Shown: positions 7,465 to 17,026, counted from the first letter of the stretch. The stretch is DNA of 41,017 nt from Gemmatimonadota bacterium (GCA_028875335.1 JAPPEF010000107.1:1-41017); one strand, 5' to 3'. The notes: a model not told the origin generated them from the sequence alone. Translations and numbers: made by a program.

Positions 7465-8394
7465 ATGGAACAGGAAGCCACTACTTGGATGCACGCTATG
7501 GAGGGATGGTTCAACTACTATGTCCCCGAGATGGTAAGAAACATCCTTCCGGCCATTTTGGCGCTAATCGCCATAATAATCGCCCACAAAATTACCAAAC
7601 GACTCATCGTAAAGGCCATGCAGCACCAAAAGCGCGAGGATGCGGATATCCGTCAGCTCCAATCGCTATTGAAGTATGCCTTCATGCTGACGGGCATCGT
7701 CTTCGTAATTGCCAGCTTGTCTGGCTCGTTGGCCGCCATGGGATTGACCGCAGCCTTTCTCAGCATGGTGCTAGGTTGGTCCTTGCAACGCCCGGTCACT
7801 GGAGTCGCCGCTTGGCTCATGGTCATGATCAAGCGACCTTTCCAGATCGGCGACCGGATCATCATTCAGGGCGTGCGGGGCGACGTGCTCGACATCAGTC
7901 CGACGCACGTTCTGTTGGGCGAGGTAGGCGGGACCATTGGCGGGGAGGAATCATCCAACCGGGGCATTTTAATCCCCAATGCAGTGCTGTTCGACCAGAT
8001 GGTCACTAATTACGCGGTGTCCGAGGAAGCCAAGTATATTCTCGATGAGGTACCCGTGCGGGTTTCTTACGACTCGGACTATCAATTGGCCCAGCAGACG
8101 CTCATCAACTGCGCCACTGAAGTGACCTCAGAAATCATCGAGGAGACCGGCCAAACGCCGTTCATTCGCGCGGAGTTTTTCGATTCTGGGGTATTTATGC
8201 GGCTGCGGTATCAATCCATAGCAGTCGAGAGACAGCGCATCTCCAGCGATATTGTGGGGAAAATTGTCGAGGCTTTTGGCCAGAGCGATCAGTTGGGCTT
8301 TGCCTATCCTCGCGGCTCCTTTGAATACCACGCTGGAGGAGGTCGCTCGCTACCGCCGATGTTTAAGGTCGCCGACCAGCCCCAAGGCAGCTAG
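7465..8394 (+). CDS. mechanosensitive ion channel, MscS family (1)
   Basis: The 309-residue inner-membrane protein has about three transmembrane segments (about 26-45, 70-90, 92-120) and the MscS pore/beta domain. The pore region reads GLTAAFLSMVLGWSLQRPV, followed by RPFQIGDRIIIQGVRGDVLDI, the beta-domain hallmark. The family opens under membrane tension to release solutes in osmotic downshock. AAAGGAG sits 7 bases before the ATG. It stands alone on the plus strand and is convergent with the CBS-domain gene. It is one of four MscS-type genes in the window and is clearly diverged from the others. Confidence 0.9.
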   Translation: MEQEATTWMHAMEGWFNYYVPEMVRNILPAILALIAIIIAHKITKRLIVKAMQHQKREDADIRQLQSLLKYAFMLTGIVFVIASLSGSLAAMGLTAAFLSMVLGWSLQRPVTGVAAWLMVMIKRPFQIGDRIIIQGVRGDVLDISPTHVLLGEVGGTIGGEESSNRGILIPNAVLFDQMVTNYAVSEEAKYILDEVPVRVSYDSDYQLAQQTLINCATEVTSEIIEETGQTPFIRAEFFDSGVFMRLRYQSIAVERQRISSDIVGKIVEAFGQSDQLGFAYPRGSFEYHAGGGRSLPPMFKVADQPQGS

Positions 8395-8451
8395 GTGCCA
8401 GGTACAGCAGTCCGACTCGCAACACCTTGAGCGAGGCAGTATCCAAAGGTT

Positions 8452-9498
8452 TTAGTCTCCCGATGAGATCGATTCGTCCACTGTCGTCTGGCGCCTCGTC
8501 CGCGCTAGCTGACGCAGATCGGCAATTTCGTCGAACTCATCGACGATCTCCTTGCCGATGATTTCTTCGATGACATCCTCCATCGTGATCAGGCCGGCCA
8601 CGCCGCCGAACTCGTCGAGGACCACAAACATTTGCTGGTGTTGGTGCATCAGCATCGGCAGCAGATGATCGGCAGACACGGAATCGGAAACGAACTGTAC
8701 CGGCCGGGTCATTTTCTCGACAGTATCATTCCAGCGGTCCTCGGCCATAGCCGCCAGCAAATCTCGGCGGTGGACGAACCCAACCACATCGTCAACAGAG
8801 TCGCCGTACACTGGAATGCGGGTGTGCCGCAGGGTTTCTAGGTCGCCGCGCAGATCCTCCAGTACCGTCGAGATCTCCAGCGCGTACATCACGACGCGCG
8901 GCGTCATCAGGTCTCTGACCGTGAACTTCTTGAGCGAGAGGATGTTCTGAATGACCTCGGCCTCGTGCGGCTGGAGACTACCTCCCTTCAAGCCCAGCCT
9001 TGTCATCACTATCAATTCCTGATCGGAGACGGTCTCACTGTCGCGACCGCGAGAGATTGCGCTGGTCACGGCGGTCGTGACCCAGATCAGAGGACGAAAC
9101 AACGAAACGAGCATCACGAGTGGCCAAGCTATGAGCCGCGACAGGGACCGACTGTACACGACGCCCGTCGTCTTGGGGATGATCTCCGACAGCATCAGGA
9201 TGGCCAGCGTCAGACCGGCCGAGAACCAGCCGAGCCAATGCTCACCAAATGCTTCAGCCGCGGCGGCACCGGCAATCGCCGCTCCACCCGTGTTGGCGAT
9301 GGTGTTGAGAGAGAGGATCGCCGAGATGGGACGCTGAACATCGGCGCGCAGCTTCTGAAGCTGCCGTCCCGCCCGGCTACCGGCCGCGACCAAGGTCTCC
9401 ACATGGCTCGCGGGGACCGAGTAAAGGACAGCCTCGAACAGGGAACACACGGCTGATACCAATATGACGACGGCTGCAGCAATCGCAACTTCAGTCAT
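8452..9498 (-). CDS. CNNM/HlyC-type transporter with CBS pair
   Basis: The 348-residue protein has a DUF21/CNNM transmembrane domain (about 1-180) with the conserved SLNTIANTGGAA and EIIPKTTG motifs. A CBS-domain pair follows (about 205-330, LMTPRVVMYALE and FGGVAGLITMEDVIEEI). The C-terminal CorC/HlyC domain of longer members is absent. CNNM/CorB proteins are linked to Mg2+ or Na+/Mg2+ transport, with CBS domains sensing nucleotides. GAGGAG precedes the ATG. It lies 60 bases after the glutamate dehydrogenase gene in the same direction and may be co-transcribed with it. Confidence 0.9.
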   Translation of the reverse strand: MTEVAIAAAVVILVSAVCSLFEAVLYSVPASHVETLVAAGSRAGRQLQKLRADVQRPISAILSLNTIANTGGAAIAGAAAAEAFGEHWLGWFSAGLTLAILMLSEIIPKTTGVVYSRSLSRLIAWPLVMLVSLFRPLIWVTTAVTSAISRGRDSETVSDQELIVMTRLGLKGGSLQPHEAEVIQNILSLKKFTVRDLMTPRVVMYALEISTVLEDLRGDLETLRHTRIPVYGDSVDDVVGFVHRRDLLAAMAEDRWNDTVEKMTRPVQFVSDSVSADHLLPMLMHQHQQMFVVLDEFGGVAGLITMEDVIEEIIGKEIVDEFDEIADLRQLARTRRQTTVDESISSGD

Positions 9499-9558
9499 GT
9501 AGCTAGCTCCTCATGCGAATTCGGTTGGAGTTTTGTAGTCCATTTACAGTCCGCACCA

Positions 9559-10980
9559 TCAGTACACCATCTCTCGATAGCTCTGCGCGATCTTCTCAAT
9601 CGCCACGACGTACGCCGCAGTGCGCAGGTCATGCACCTTGTCATGACTCAAAAACACCTCGCGCATCTCGTTGTACGCCTGCCGCATGGTGTCGTCCAGG
9701 CCAGACCGCACCAAGTCCAACTCATCGGCTCCGCGCATCAGGTCGTGTCGCTGGGTTTCGGGAAGGGGTTTGCCAACCGCCGTTTCAATGGCCTCGACGA
9801 TGCGCTGCCCGCGCAGCTCGTCGATGCGCCGGTCCATGCGACCAAAGCGGATGTGGGACAGGTTCTTGATCCATTCGAAATAGGAGACTATCACGCCCCC
9901 TGCGTTCAGATAAGCGTCCGGAATCATTACCTTGCCGCGATCGCGCAGGATTTCGTCCGCCTCGAAAGTGATCGGACCGTTGGCGGCCTCGGCAATCAGC
10001 CGCGCCTGGATGCGCTCGGCGTTTTCGGTAGTGACCACCGATTCAGTAGCCGCGGGTATCAGGATGTCGCAGTCTGCTTCCAGCAAAAGGTTGCCGTCCT
10101 CCACAAGCTCGGAGTCCCGAAAGCCCTGGCCGCCGCCCTTTTCGCGGCGATAGGTGGCGAGCTCCTCAATGTCTAGCCCATCCTCACACACCACGGCCCC
10201 CTCGCGCTCAATAACAGCGACCACCCTGACGCCATCCTCTTCAGACAGGAACTTCGCGGCGTGGTACCCGACGTTGCCCAAGCCCTGGATGATTACTCGC
10301 TTGCCCTCCAAGTCTCCATCCATCCCGGTCCTCTGCACATCTTCGGGATGGCGGAAGAACTCTCTGAGGGCGTATTGCACCCCGCGCCCCGTCGCCTCGT
10401 TGCGGCCGCGGATTCCTCTCATGTGCACGGGTTTGCCGGTGACACAGGCGACGGCGTTGATGTCGTTGGGATACAGGGCGCGGTAGGCATCCGCGATCCA
10501 CCCCATCTCGCGCGCGCCCGTACCCATGTCGGGAGCCGGCACGTTGAGACTGGGGCTGATGTAGCCTTTCTTCGCCAACTCCATTGTGAAATTGCGAGTG
10601 ATCAACTCGAGCTCAGCCGCGTCGTAATCGCGCGGATCGATCTGCAGGGCACCCTTAGAACCTCCGTACGGGACATCGACAATGGCGCACTTGTAGGTCA
10701 TCAGGGCGGCTAGGGCCTCCACTTCGTCCTGATCGGCGATCGGCGCATAGCGGATCCCGCCTTTTACCGGCAGGAAGTGCTCGCTGTGGACGGCGCGCCA
10801 GCCGGTGAAGACCTGAAACTCGCCCCGTATATAAACGGGAAAGCTGACCTGGAACACGGAGTTGCACGTCTGGATCTGGTCGGCGAGCCCCGGCTCGAGC
10901 TCCATCGTGGCAGCGGCCGCCTCAAACATCCGGTCAACGCTGTCCTTAAACGACTTGTTCTGCTCTTTCAAACCGGACAT
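9559..10980 (-). CDS. glutamate dehydrogenase (Glu/Leu/Phe/Val dehydrogenase family)
   Basis: The 473-residue enzyme interconverts glutamate and 2-oxoglutarate plus ammonia with NAD(P). It shows the dimerisation/substrate domain with KGGIRYAP and the catalytic Lys in LMTYKCAIVDVPYGGSKG, then PDMGTGAREMGWIAD. The Rossmann domain carries VIIQGLGNVG. I take the ATG at 10980 (MSGLKEQNKSF); an upstream in-frame extension would begin inside the promoter. Glutamate is a main counter-ion for K+ and an osmolyte precursor, which fits the surrounding ion-transport genes. It is divergent from nhaA. Confidence 0.93.
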   Translation of the reverse strand: MSGLKEQNKSFKDSVDRMFEAAAATMELEPGLADQIQTCNSVFQVSFPVYIRGEFQVFTGWRAVHSEHFLPVKGGIRYAPIADQDEVEALAALMTYKCAIVDVPYGGSKGALQIDPRDYDAAELELITRNFTMELAKKGYISPSLNVPAPDMGTGAREMGWIADAYRALYPNDINAVACVTGKPVHMRGIRGRNEATGRGVQYALREFFRHPEDVQRTGMDGDLEGKRVIIQGLGNVGYHAAKFLSEEDGVRVVAVIEREGAVVCEDGLDIEELATYRREKGGGQGFRDSELVEDGNLLLEADCDILIPAATESVVTTENAERIQARLIAEAANGPITFEADEILRDRGKVMIPDAYLNAGGVIVSYFEWIKNLSHIRFGRMDRRIDELRGQRIVEAIETAVGKPLPETQRHDLMRGADELDLVRSGLDDTMRQAYNEMREVFLSHDKVHDLRTAAYVVAIEKIAQSYREMVY

Positions 10981-11014
10981 TACCCAACCCCTGTTCTTCG
11001 CTGATGGCCGACTG

Positions 11015-11030
11015 GCCCTTGCATAAGGGC
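11015..11030. promoter_or_regulatory. perfect palindrome in the gdh/nhaA divergent promoter region
   Basis: GCCCTT-GCAT-AAGGGC is a perfect inverted repeat. It overlaps the predicted start of the glutamate dehydrogenase transcript and lies upstream of the nhaA promoter region. It may be an operator shared by both genes. Confidence 0.4.
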
Positions 11031-11032
11031 TT

Positions 11033-11061
11033 ACTTTAGAGTATGTATAATTTTTGTGCAA
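11033..11061 (-). promoter_or_regulatory. sigma-70 promoter of the glutamate dehydrogenase gene
   Basis: On the minus strand TTGCAC (11056-11061) and TAAAGT (11033-11038) are 17 bases apart, giving a start near 11026 and a leader of about 45 bases. On the plus strand the same region contains TATAAT (11046-11051), a likely -10 box for nhaA without a good -35. Confidence 0.5.
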
Positions 11062-11082
11062 CTACAACACTAGGAAGCCGAC

Positions 11083-12288
11083 ATGCCCATCCGTGCCATC
11101 CGAGAATTTATTCGTTATGAGGCGGCTGCAGGGTTCTTGCTGTTCGCTGCCGCAACCGTCGCAATCATACTAGCTAACACTGCTCTTGCGCCCATCTACG
11201 GACATCTGTTGGATGTCCCGCTTGCCATCAGCGTTGGTGCCAGTGGTCTCGCCAAGCCTCTGCTATTGTGGATCAATGACGGCTTGATGGCGGTGTTTTT
11301 CTTGCTTGTCGGCCTTGAGATCAAACGCGAATTCATCGAAGGACAGCTCTCCACGACGAGACAGGCCCTACTGCCGTTCGTCGCCGCGGTCGGCGGCATG
11401 GTCTTGCCAGCAGGGATCTATATCTATCTCAATTTCAGCCATGACCCACTGGCCCTGAACGGCTGGGCTATTCCGGCGGCTACGGACATCGCCTTCGCCC
11501 TTGGCATCTTAGCTTTGGTCGGCAGTCGGGCACCGCTCTCCCTTAAGGTTCTCCTCACAGCCATCGCCATCCTCGACGATCTCGCTGCCATCATCATCAT
11601 TGCGGTCTTCTACACCGACCAGCTTTCGTTAGAGGCGGTTGAAGGTGCCGTCCTTTGCATGGTGGGGTTGATCATCCTGAGTCGGCTCGGTGTCGAGCGG
11701 GTTGCTGCCTATGTTCTGTTCGGCGTCGCGCTCTGGGTGTTTGTGTTGAAAATCGGTGTGCACGCGACCTTGGCGGGCGTTCTGGTTGCCCTCGCTGTCC
11801 CCATGCGGAGTCGGACGGACAGGGAACGATCACCGCTGAAGGAGTTAGAGCACGACCTCCACCCCTGGGTTGCCTATGGCATCCTCCCGTTGTTCGCATT
11901 TGCCAATGCTGGCGTCTCGTTCGCTGGCGTGACGCCCTCCTCTCTCCTTGAACCAGTACCGCTGGGAATAGCTACCGGTCTGTTTCTAGGAAAGCAACTG
12001 GGGGTCTTCCTACCAATTCTAGCAGCTATTCGTCTGGGCATCGCCGAGAAGCCGGAGGGAGCAACTTGGCTGCAGATCTATGGAGTCGCGGCTCTTTGCG
12101 GGGTCGGTTTCACGATGAGTCTGTTCATCGGTAGCCTAGCCTTTGAGAACCCCGCCGACGACCAGAGCTTCGCAGCCCCGATACGGCTCGGCGTGCTTTC
12201 AGGATCGCTCTTATCCGGCCTACTCGGCTACTTCCTCGTCCGATTCGGTGCAGCCATCGGATCGCGCTCAGTGCGTCCCAATCCCTAA
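11083..12288 (+). CDS. nhaA: Na+/H+ antiporter NhaA
   Basis: The 401-residue inner-membrane protein is a typical NhaA of about 12 transmembrane segments. The paired aspartates of the ion-binding site lie in AIAILDDLAAIIIIAVFYT. Other conserved stretches are GLEIKREFIEGQLS, AATDIAFALGILALVG and GVGFTMSLFIGSLAF. It exports Na+ in exchange for two protons, giving salt and alkaline-pH tolerance. AGGA lies 7 bases before the ATG. It is the first gene of a three-gene run with the Usp and MFS genes (20-base gap, then a 4-base overlap). Confidence 0.95.
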   Translation: MPIRAIREFIRYEAAAGFLLFAAATVAIILANTALAPIYGHLLDVPLAISVGASGLAKPLLLWINDGLMAVFFLLVGLEIKREFIEGQLSTTRQALLPFVAAVGGMVLPAGIYIYLNFSHDPLALNGWAIPAATDIAFALGILALVGSRAPLSLKVLLTAIAILDDLAAIIIIAVFYTDQLSLEAVEGAVLCMVGLIILSRLGVERVAAYVLFGVALWVFVLKIGVHATLAGVLVALAVPMRSRTDRERSPLKELEHDLHPWVAYGILPLFAFANAGVSFAGVTPSSLLEPVPLGIATGLFLGKQLGVFLPILAAIRLGIAEKPEGATWLQIYGVAALCGVGFTMSLFIGSLAFENPADDQSFAAPIRLGVLSGSLLSGLLGYFLVRFGAAIGSRSVRPNP

Positions 12289-12308
12289 CCCCGGAAGGTC
12301 TGAAGCCG

Positions 12309-13259
12309 ATGCTCCGTTTCAAAAACATCCTCGCCGTCATCGAGCACGGTGAGCCTTTGGGAAGCGAGATAGACCACGCTCTGAAGCTGGCACGCCTCAA
12401 TGGTGCCGCAATTACGATCATGGAAACCTGCAATTACCTTCCCGAGGATGTCCTGTTCAGCCTCGAAGGCGGTAGCGGGCGTCAGGTCATGAAGGAGTTT
12501 GAGGACCGCCGCCGAGCCAGATTGACCGAGGTCGCCTCCCGCTGGGAAGATCTTGACCCGACTCTATTACTCCCGGCCGGCAAGCCGTTCCTCGATATCG
12601 TGCGGCGGGTTATGGACGCAGGACACGATCTGGTTGTCAAAGCGGCCGAAGCACCGCCTACGGGATCTTCACGACTGTTTGGCAGCGTCGATATGCATCT
12701 GATTCGCAAATGCCCGAGCGCCGTTTGGCTGCACAAACCGGGCGCAGACGGAAGGGTCCGCCGCATTCTCGCCTGTGTAGATTTGGACGCGGATGATGCC
12801 CTCCGGCAACGCCTCAATACCGCGATCATGGAGATGGCTACGTCATTTGCGAGGGAGGAAAACAGTTCGGTTGACGCCGCCCATGCGTGGTGGCTGCCTT
12901 TTGAATCAACCTTGCGCGACAGCATTTGGCTCAGCGCAGGGAAGGACAGCGTTGATGAACTTGTAGCAACGCGACGAACCGAAGCCGAAGCACGTTTTTC
13001 AGGCTTCGTCAAAAGGTTTGCAGCACCTGACATCGCGATCACAACCCACTTCCTCAAAGGTGATCCGAGGGTCGTGCTGCCGGAGTTTTGCCGTGAAACC
13101 GACTACGACCTGATCGTCATGGGAACGGTCACCAATGTTGGACTTCCAGGCTACTTCATCGGCGAAACCGCGGAGACGCTCTTGAGCGAGGTCTCCGCAT
13201 CCGTGCTGACGGTGAAACCGGAAGGCTGGGTTTCGCCCCTCGCCGCGGCGAGCCAATGA
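12309..13259 (+). CDS. tandem universal stress protein (UspE-like)
   Basis: The 316-residue protein contains two Usp domains (about 1-150 and 155-310). The second keeps a nucleotide-binding loop of the form G-x2-G-x9-G-E/S-T (MGTVTNVGLPGYFIGETAE). The first is more degraded at this site (KAAEAPPTGSSRLFGSVDM). Such tandem proteins are cytoplasmic stress and energy-status sensors. GGAAGG precedes the ATG. Its position between nhaA and a membrane transporter suggests it may regulate one of them, as Usp domains do for some antiporters and channels. That is inference. Confidence 0.88.
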   Translation: MLRFKNILAVIEHGEPLGSEIDHALKLARLNGAAITIMETCNYLPEDVLFSLEGGSGRQVMKEFEDRRRARLTEVASRWEDLDPTLLLPAGKPFLDIVRRVMDAGHDLVVKAAEAPPTGSSRLFGSVDMHLIRKCPSAVWLHKPGADGRVRRILACVDLDADDALRQRLNTAIMEMATSFAREENSSVDAAHAWWLPFESTLRDSIWLSAGKDSVDELVATRRTEAEARFSGFVKRFAAPDIAITTHFLKGDPRVVLPEFCRETDYDLIVMGTVTNVGLPGYFIGETAETLLSEVSASVLTVKPEGWVSPLAAASQ

Positions 13260-15361
13260 AGCACATGGCTATCCCCAAATTCTTCCGTCCCGTTCCCGAA
13301 CTCAACGACGAAGAGCGCCAGCGCGGGTTGGGCAACATGACCCGGCAGGCGATCTCAGCGGCAGGTGCCGACGGCCTGGCATCCGGCGGGTTTCTCGCCT
13401 CGTTCGCCCTGATTCTCGGAGCGTCCAATTTTCACATCGGCATCATGACGGCCATCCCGTTCATCGTGCAGCCCTTGCAGCTAGTCGCGGTGCTCGCCAT
13501 CGAGCGACTGCGACTGCGGAAGGCCGTCGCGGTCACCGCCTATTTCTTCGCGTACGCGACCTGGATCCCGATCGCGCTGCTCCCCTTTCTGATCGATGTG
13601 CCCAACCCGAGCGCCGTAACCCTCATGCTCGTGTTCATCGCACTGCGAGGCATAAGCAACGCCTTCGTGAACGCGAGTTGGAATGGGTGGCTGCGCGACC
13701 TTGTGCCGCAGGACCTGATGGGCAAGTTCTTCGCCCAGCGTCTGCGGGTGGCGACGATTTCCGCAGCGGCGGCAGGACTCATTGCGGCTCTCTACATCGA
13801 CTGGTGGAAGACATCCGGCCCGAGTGATGAAATCTTCGCCTATTCATACGCGATGCTATTCGGCAGCGTCGTGTTGGGATTTGGTGCCGTCGGGTTCATG
13901 GCGCGCATGCCAGAGCCACAGATGATCGTCCCCACGGGAGAACGTCCCTCGGTATTCAGCAGCCTCGGGGCACCATTCCGCGACCGGAACTTCCGGCAAC
14001 TGATCAAGTTCCTGTTCATGTGGAACTTCGTCGCTCAGCTAGCGGTACCCTTCTTCACCGTTTACATGCTGACCAAGCTCGGCATGAACCTGACGTGGGT
14101 CGTGGGGCTGGGCGTGTTGAGCCAGATCGCCAACGTCCTCTTCCTGCGGGTTTGGGGGCCATTCGTCGATCAGTTCGGCAGCAAGGTGGTGCTGTCGCTC
14201 TCCTCGTCTCTCTACTTCCTCGTCATCCTCGGCTGGACCTTCACCACGCTGCCCGAAAAACACGCCTTCACAGTACCCCTGCTCGTGGCCCTGCACATGC
14301 TGATAGGGATCGCGAGCGCTGGCATCAACATTTCGACGACGACAATCCGCATGAAGATGGCACCGCAGGCCCAAGCCATGACCTACCTGACGGCCGCATC
14401 CCTAGCAGCCAGCCTCGGCGCAGGCGTCAGCCCCCTGCTCGGCGGCGCTTTCGCCGACTTCTTCAGCGTGCGTCATCTCGAAATCGCAGTGCAGTGGGTC
14501 GATCCGGTGCGCAGCATTGATTTTCCCGCGGTCTTCCTGACCGGTTTCGATTTCCTGTTCGCCATCGCCTTCGTCCTTGGTCTCTTCACCCTCGGCGTAC
14601 TGGCGGGCATCCGGGAGGAGGGAGAAGCGGAAAGTAAAGTCGTGATGGCCGAACTCGTGTCGCAGACGCGCCAAAACCTGCGGGTGCTGACCTCTGTCCC
14701 GGGCTTGAGCTTCGTAGCAAACTTTCCGGTGGAATCGCTGCGTAGGTTGCCCCCCATACCCGGGCTCGACGTGGCCGTCGGAGTCACTTCCTACCAGCTA
14801 TCCTCCACGATCAAAGCCACTGTAGAAGGACTCAACTACGGGCAGTTGCGGGCCGGTCAATTGACTACGCACGTCAGACAATCGGTCGAAAAAGCCGCTG
14901 ACGCGGTAGAGCAGATCGGCAAACAGGGTGCCGAAGTGGCGACGGGCGCGACCGAAGGGGCCATGTGGGCGGCAGCGGACGTCGCGATGGAAGTGGGGCG
15001 CGTCGCGGAGGAAGCGATGCAGGGCACCATGCAGGCACTCGCCAAAACCGCGACCGATCCGCTCGACGCACTGCGCGGCGCAACACACGGCGTCATCCAA
15101 GGGGCAAGCGAGGCTGGGTTACATGTGGGCAACGCCGTCAGACACGCGGTGAAGGCAGCGCGCGAAGCGGCTGGCGATCTCGGCGTTTCAGAGCAGCAGG
15201 CGGGGCAGGTGGCGGCACAAGCAGCCGTCGAATCGGCTGCCCAGCTCGGCAAGGAGGTAGAGACCGAGGTCGTCGACGCCGTCCTGCACGAACTGATGGA
15301 CGATACCGACACGCGCTCCGCAGAGGAGACAGCCTCTGACGATCCCTCGAAACAGACTTAG
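13256..15361 (+). CDS. MFS transporter with long Ala-rich C-terminal tail
   Basis: The 701-residue protein has a major-facilitator domain of about 12 transmembrane segments (about 20-450). It then has a tail of about 220 residues dominated by Ala, Glu, Lys and Val in an amphipathic helical pattern (VEKAADAVEQIGKQGAEVA, AAREAAGDLGVSEQQAGQVA). Tails of this LEA/apolipoprotein-like type are not part of the MFS fold. They could lie on the membrane or act as a desiccation or osmotic protectant. Substrate is unknown. The ATG overlaps the Usp stop codon (ATGA), so translation is coupled. A second ATG nine bases on is possible. It is convergent with the Na/Pi symporter gene. Confidence 0.85.
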   Translation: MKHMAIPKFFRPVPELNDEERQRGLGNMTRQAISAAGADGLASGGFLASFALILGASNFHIGIMTAIPFIVQPLQLVAVLAIERLRLRKAVAVTAYFFAYATWIPIALLPFLIDVPNPSAVTLMLVFIALRGISNAFVNASWNGWLRDLVPQDLMGKFFAQRLRVATISAAAAGLIAALYIDWWKTSGPSDEIFAYSYAMLFGSVVLGFGAVGFMARMPEPQMIVPTGERPSVFSSLGAPFRDRNFRQLIKFLFMWNFVAQLAVPFFTVYMLTKLGMNLTWVVGLGVLSQIANVLFLRVWGPFVDQFGSKVVLSLSSSLYFLVILGWTFTTLPEKHAFTVPLLVALHMLIGIASAGINISTTTIRMKMAPQAQAMTYLTAASLAASLGAGVSPLLGGAFADFFSVRHLEIAVQWVDPVRSIDFPAVFLTGFDFLFAIAFVLGLFTLGVLAGIREEGEAESKVVMAELVSQTRQNLRVLTSVPGLSFVANFPVESLRRLPPIPGLDVAVGVTSYQLSSTIKATVEGLNYGQLRAGQLTTHVRQSVEKAADAVEQIGKQGAEVATGATEGAMWAAADVAMEVGRVAEEAMQGTMQALAKTATDPLDALRGATHGVIQGASEAGLHVGNAVRHAVKAAREAAGDLGVSEQQAGQVAAQAAVESAAQLGKEVETEVVDAVLHELMDDTDTRSAEETASDDPSKQT

Positions 15362-15403
15362 GTCGCAGAGCGGCCCCAACCGTCTGGCAATTTCTGCAGT
15401 TCC

Positions 15404-17026
15404 TCAGATGGACTCGGCGTCTTTCGCTCCATCTTCGTCCGAAGCCATCGGCTCGGTGTCCTGCAGGGCGGCAAAACTGACCAACTTGTCCTGGAGACGC
15501 CTAGAATAGGTGACAAAATTGGAAAGTGTGCCGGCATCGGACCGGTCCGGGTCTGCCAGCAACGACAGCAAATCCCGGTTGATCTCGTCCAGCATTGCTT
15601 GGAGTTCGTTGGCTCTTGCCGCGATGTCCAACTGGTTCCCCTCCTCAAGCGGCTTGCGAATGTCGTCGAACAACGCCAGCGTTTGGCTAGAGAGCTTTCT
15701 AACCATAAGTAAGACGTCGCTTTTCAACTCAACGTAGTTCTTACTCATGGCCTTCTTGGTGTTGAAAATGTCTTCTATTGAATCGTATATCTGGAAGAGA
15801 TAATCAAACTGAGTATGCAGCCGCAGTAACTCTCTGGATTCTCGTTCATGGGAGACGGATGTGACGGCTTTGGCAAAATAGCCCACGTACTCCTTTTCCA
15901 AGAAGTTGATGTACTCCATTCGCTTAGCAGACGCCTCAAAGATGCTGCGGTAGTTGGACTCAATGCTCAGCGTCACGAGATTGTAGCTTTCCTGTAAAAA
16001 GCCCAAGAGATCCGCGAGATTGCGGCGCAAGTCGGATTTCACCGTTGCAAAAGCGGTCTGCGCATTAAACGTCGGAATGTCCAAGCGCGCAAAATCCATC
16101 TTGTCTTCACCCAAGAGCACATCGACAAGTCGCGTAAAAGGATTGATCAATACGACGAAAATCAGACTCGCCACCACGTTAAATACGAGGTGTATATTGG
16201 CCAATGCGACCGCCGGATTGGCATCGAATTCATTCAGCCTATCTCCGAACAGCAGCAGGATCGGCAGAAAAATCAACACGCCGCCGACATTAAAAAAGAA
16301 GTGACTAAGCGCGGTCTTTTTGGCGGCAACGTCCATATTTAGCATTGCGAGCAATGCAGTTGCCGTGGTGCCGATGTTGGCCCCCATGATCAGCGGAACG
16401 GCATTTTCAAGGCTCAATAATCCTTGTTGTGTAAAAATGATCGCCAGTCCCGTGGTCACAGAACTCGATTGCACCGCGGCCGTAAATAGACAACCCACCA
16501 GAATGGCGAATAACGGATTCTGCGGCTGGATGAGGTACTTGGTCAGCGCTGGTTCATTCTGGAGCGGTGCGAGCGCCGCAGAGATAAGATTGAGGCTGAA
16601 AAAGACGAAGCCAAAGTAAAATATGGATTTGCCGAAGATGGAAATTTTCGAGCGAACGAACGAAAGCAAAAAGCCGATAATGATAAATACAGGTGCAAAC
16701 GCCGTGAGTTTAAACGCGACTAGTTGGGCTGTGATCGTGGTACCAATATTCGCCCCAAAGACAATACCAACGCTGCTTTTGAACGAGAGGACTCCCGCAT
16801 TGACCAAGCTAACTGCGATCACCGAGGTCGCAGAACTAGACTGGATAACGGCGGTCACTAAAGCACCAATGAGGACACCTATTGCCGGAATTTTAGTCGC
16901 TCTGGTGAGGAATCTGCGGAATCTTTCGCCAGAGATTTGTTCAATCTCTGCGGAAAAATTCTCCAACCCAAAGACGAAGAGAATGATGGCGGTCACTCCG
17001 GCCATAATAACATGGATATGTTCCAT
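15404..17026 (-). CDS. Na+/phosphate symporter family protein (NptA/YjbB type) with PhoU-like tail
   Basis: The 540-residue protein has two inverted Na/Pi-cotransporter repeats, each with the diagnostic QSSS signature (QSSSATSVIAVSLVNAG near residue 62; QSSSVTTGLAIIF near residue 165) and a G-A-N-I-G-T-T partner motif. The last 200 residues form a PhoU-like four-helix domain, as in YjbB. The family imports or exports inorganic phosphate with Na+. It lies 56 bases after the GspE-like gene and is the last gene of the long minus-strand run that begins at 27542. Confidence 0.92.
   Translation of the reverse strand: MEHIHVIMAGVTAIILFVFGLENFSAEIEQISGERFRRFLTRATKIPAIGVLIGALVTAVIQSSSATSVIAVSLVNAGVLSFKSSVGIVFGANIGTTITAQLVAFKLTAFAPVFIIIGFLLSFVRSKISIFGKSIFYFGFVFFSLNLISAALAPLQNEPALTKYLIQPQNPLFAILVGCLFTAAVQSSSVTTGLAIIFTQQGLLSLENAVPLIMGANIGTTATALLAMLNMDVAAKKTALSHFFFNVGGVLIFLPILLLFGDRLNEFDANPAVALANIHLVFNVVASLIFVVLINPFTRLVDVLLGEDKMDFARLDIPTFNAQTAFATVKSDLRRNLADLLGFLQESYNLVTLSIESNYRSIFEASAKRMEYINFLEKEYVGYFAKAVTSVSHERESRELLRLHTQFDYLFQIYDSIEDIFNTKKAMSKNYVELKSDVLLMVRKLSSQTLALFDDIRKPLEEGNQLDIAARANELQAMLDEINRDLLSLLADPDRSDAGTLSNFVTYSRRLQDKLVSFAALQDTEPMASDEDGAKDAESI

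Noticed and set aside
7323..8009. Open frame of 228 codons starting upstream of mscS (1)
   Set aside because: Most of it is the mscS sequence in another frame. Its peptide is His/Arg/Pro-rich and unlike any family.
11004..11024. TGGC...TTGCAT resembling a sigma-54 promoter before nhaA
   Set aside because: The GG-to-GC spacing is 13 or 5 bases instead of 10.
10981..11061. N-terminal extension of glutamate dehydrogenase (27 residues)
   Set aside because: It overlaps the promoter, and family members begin near MSGLKEQ.
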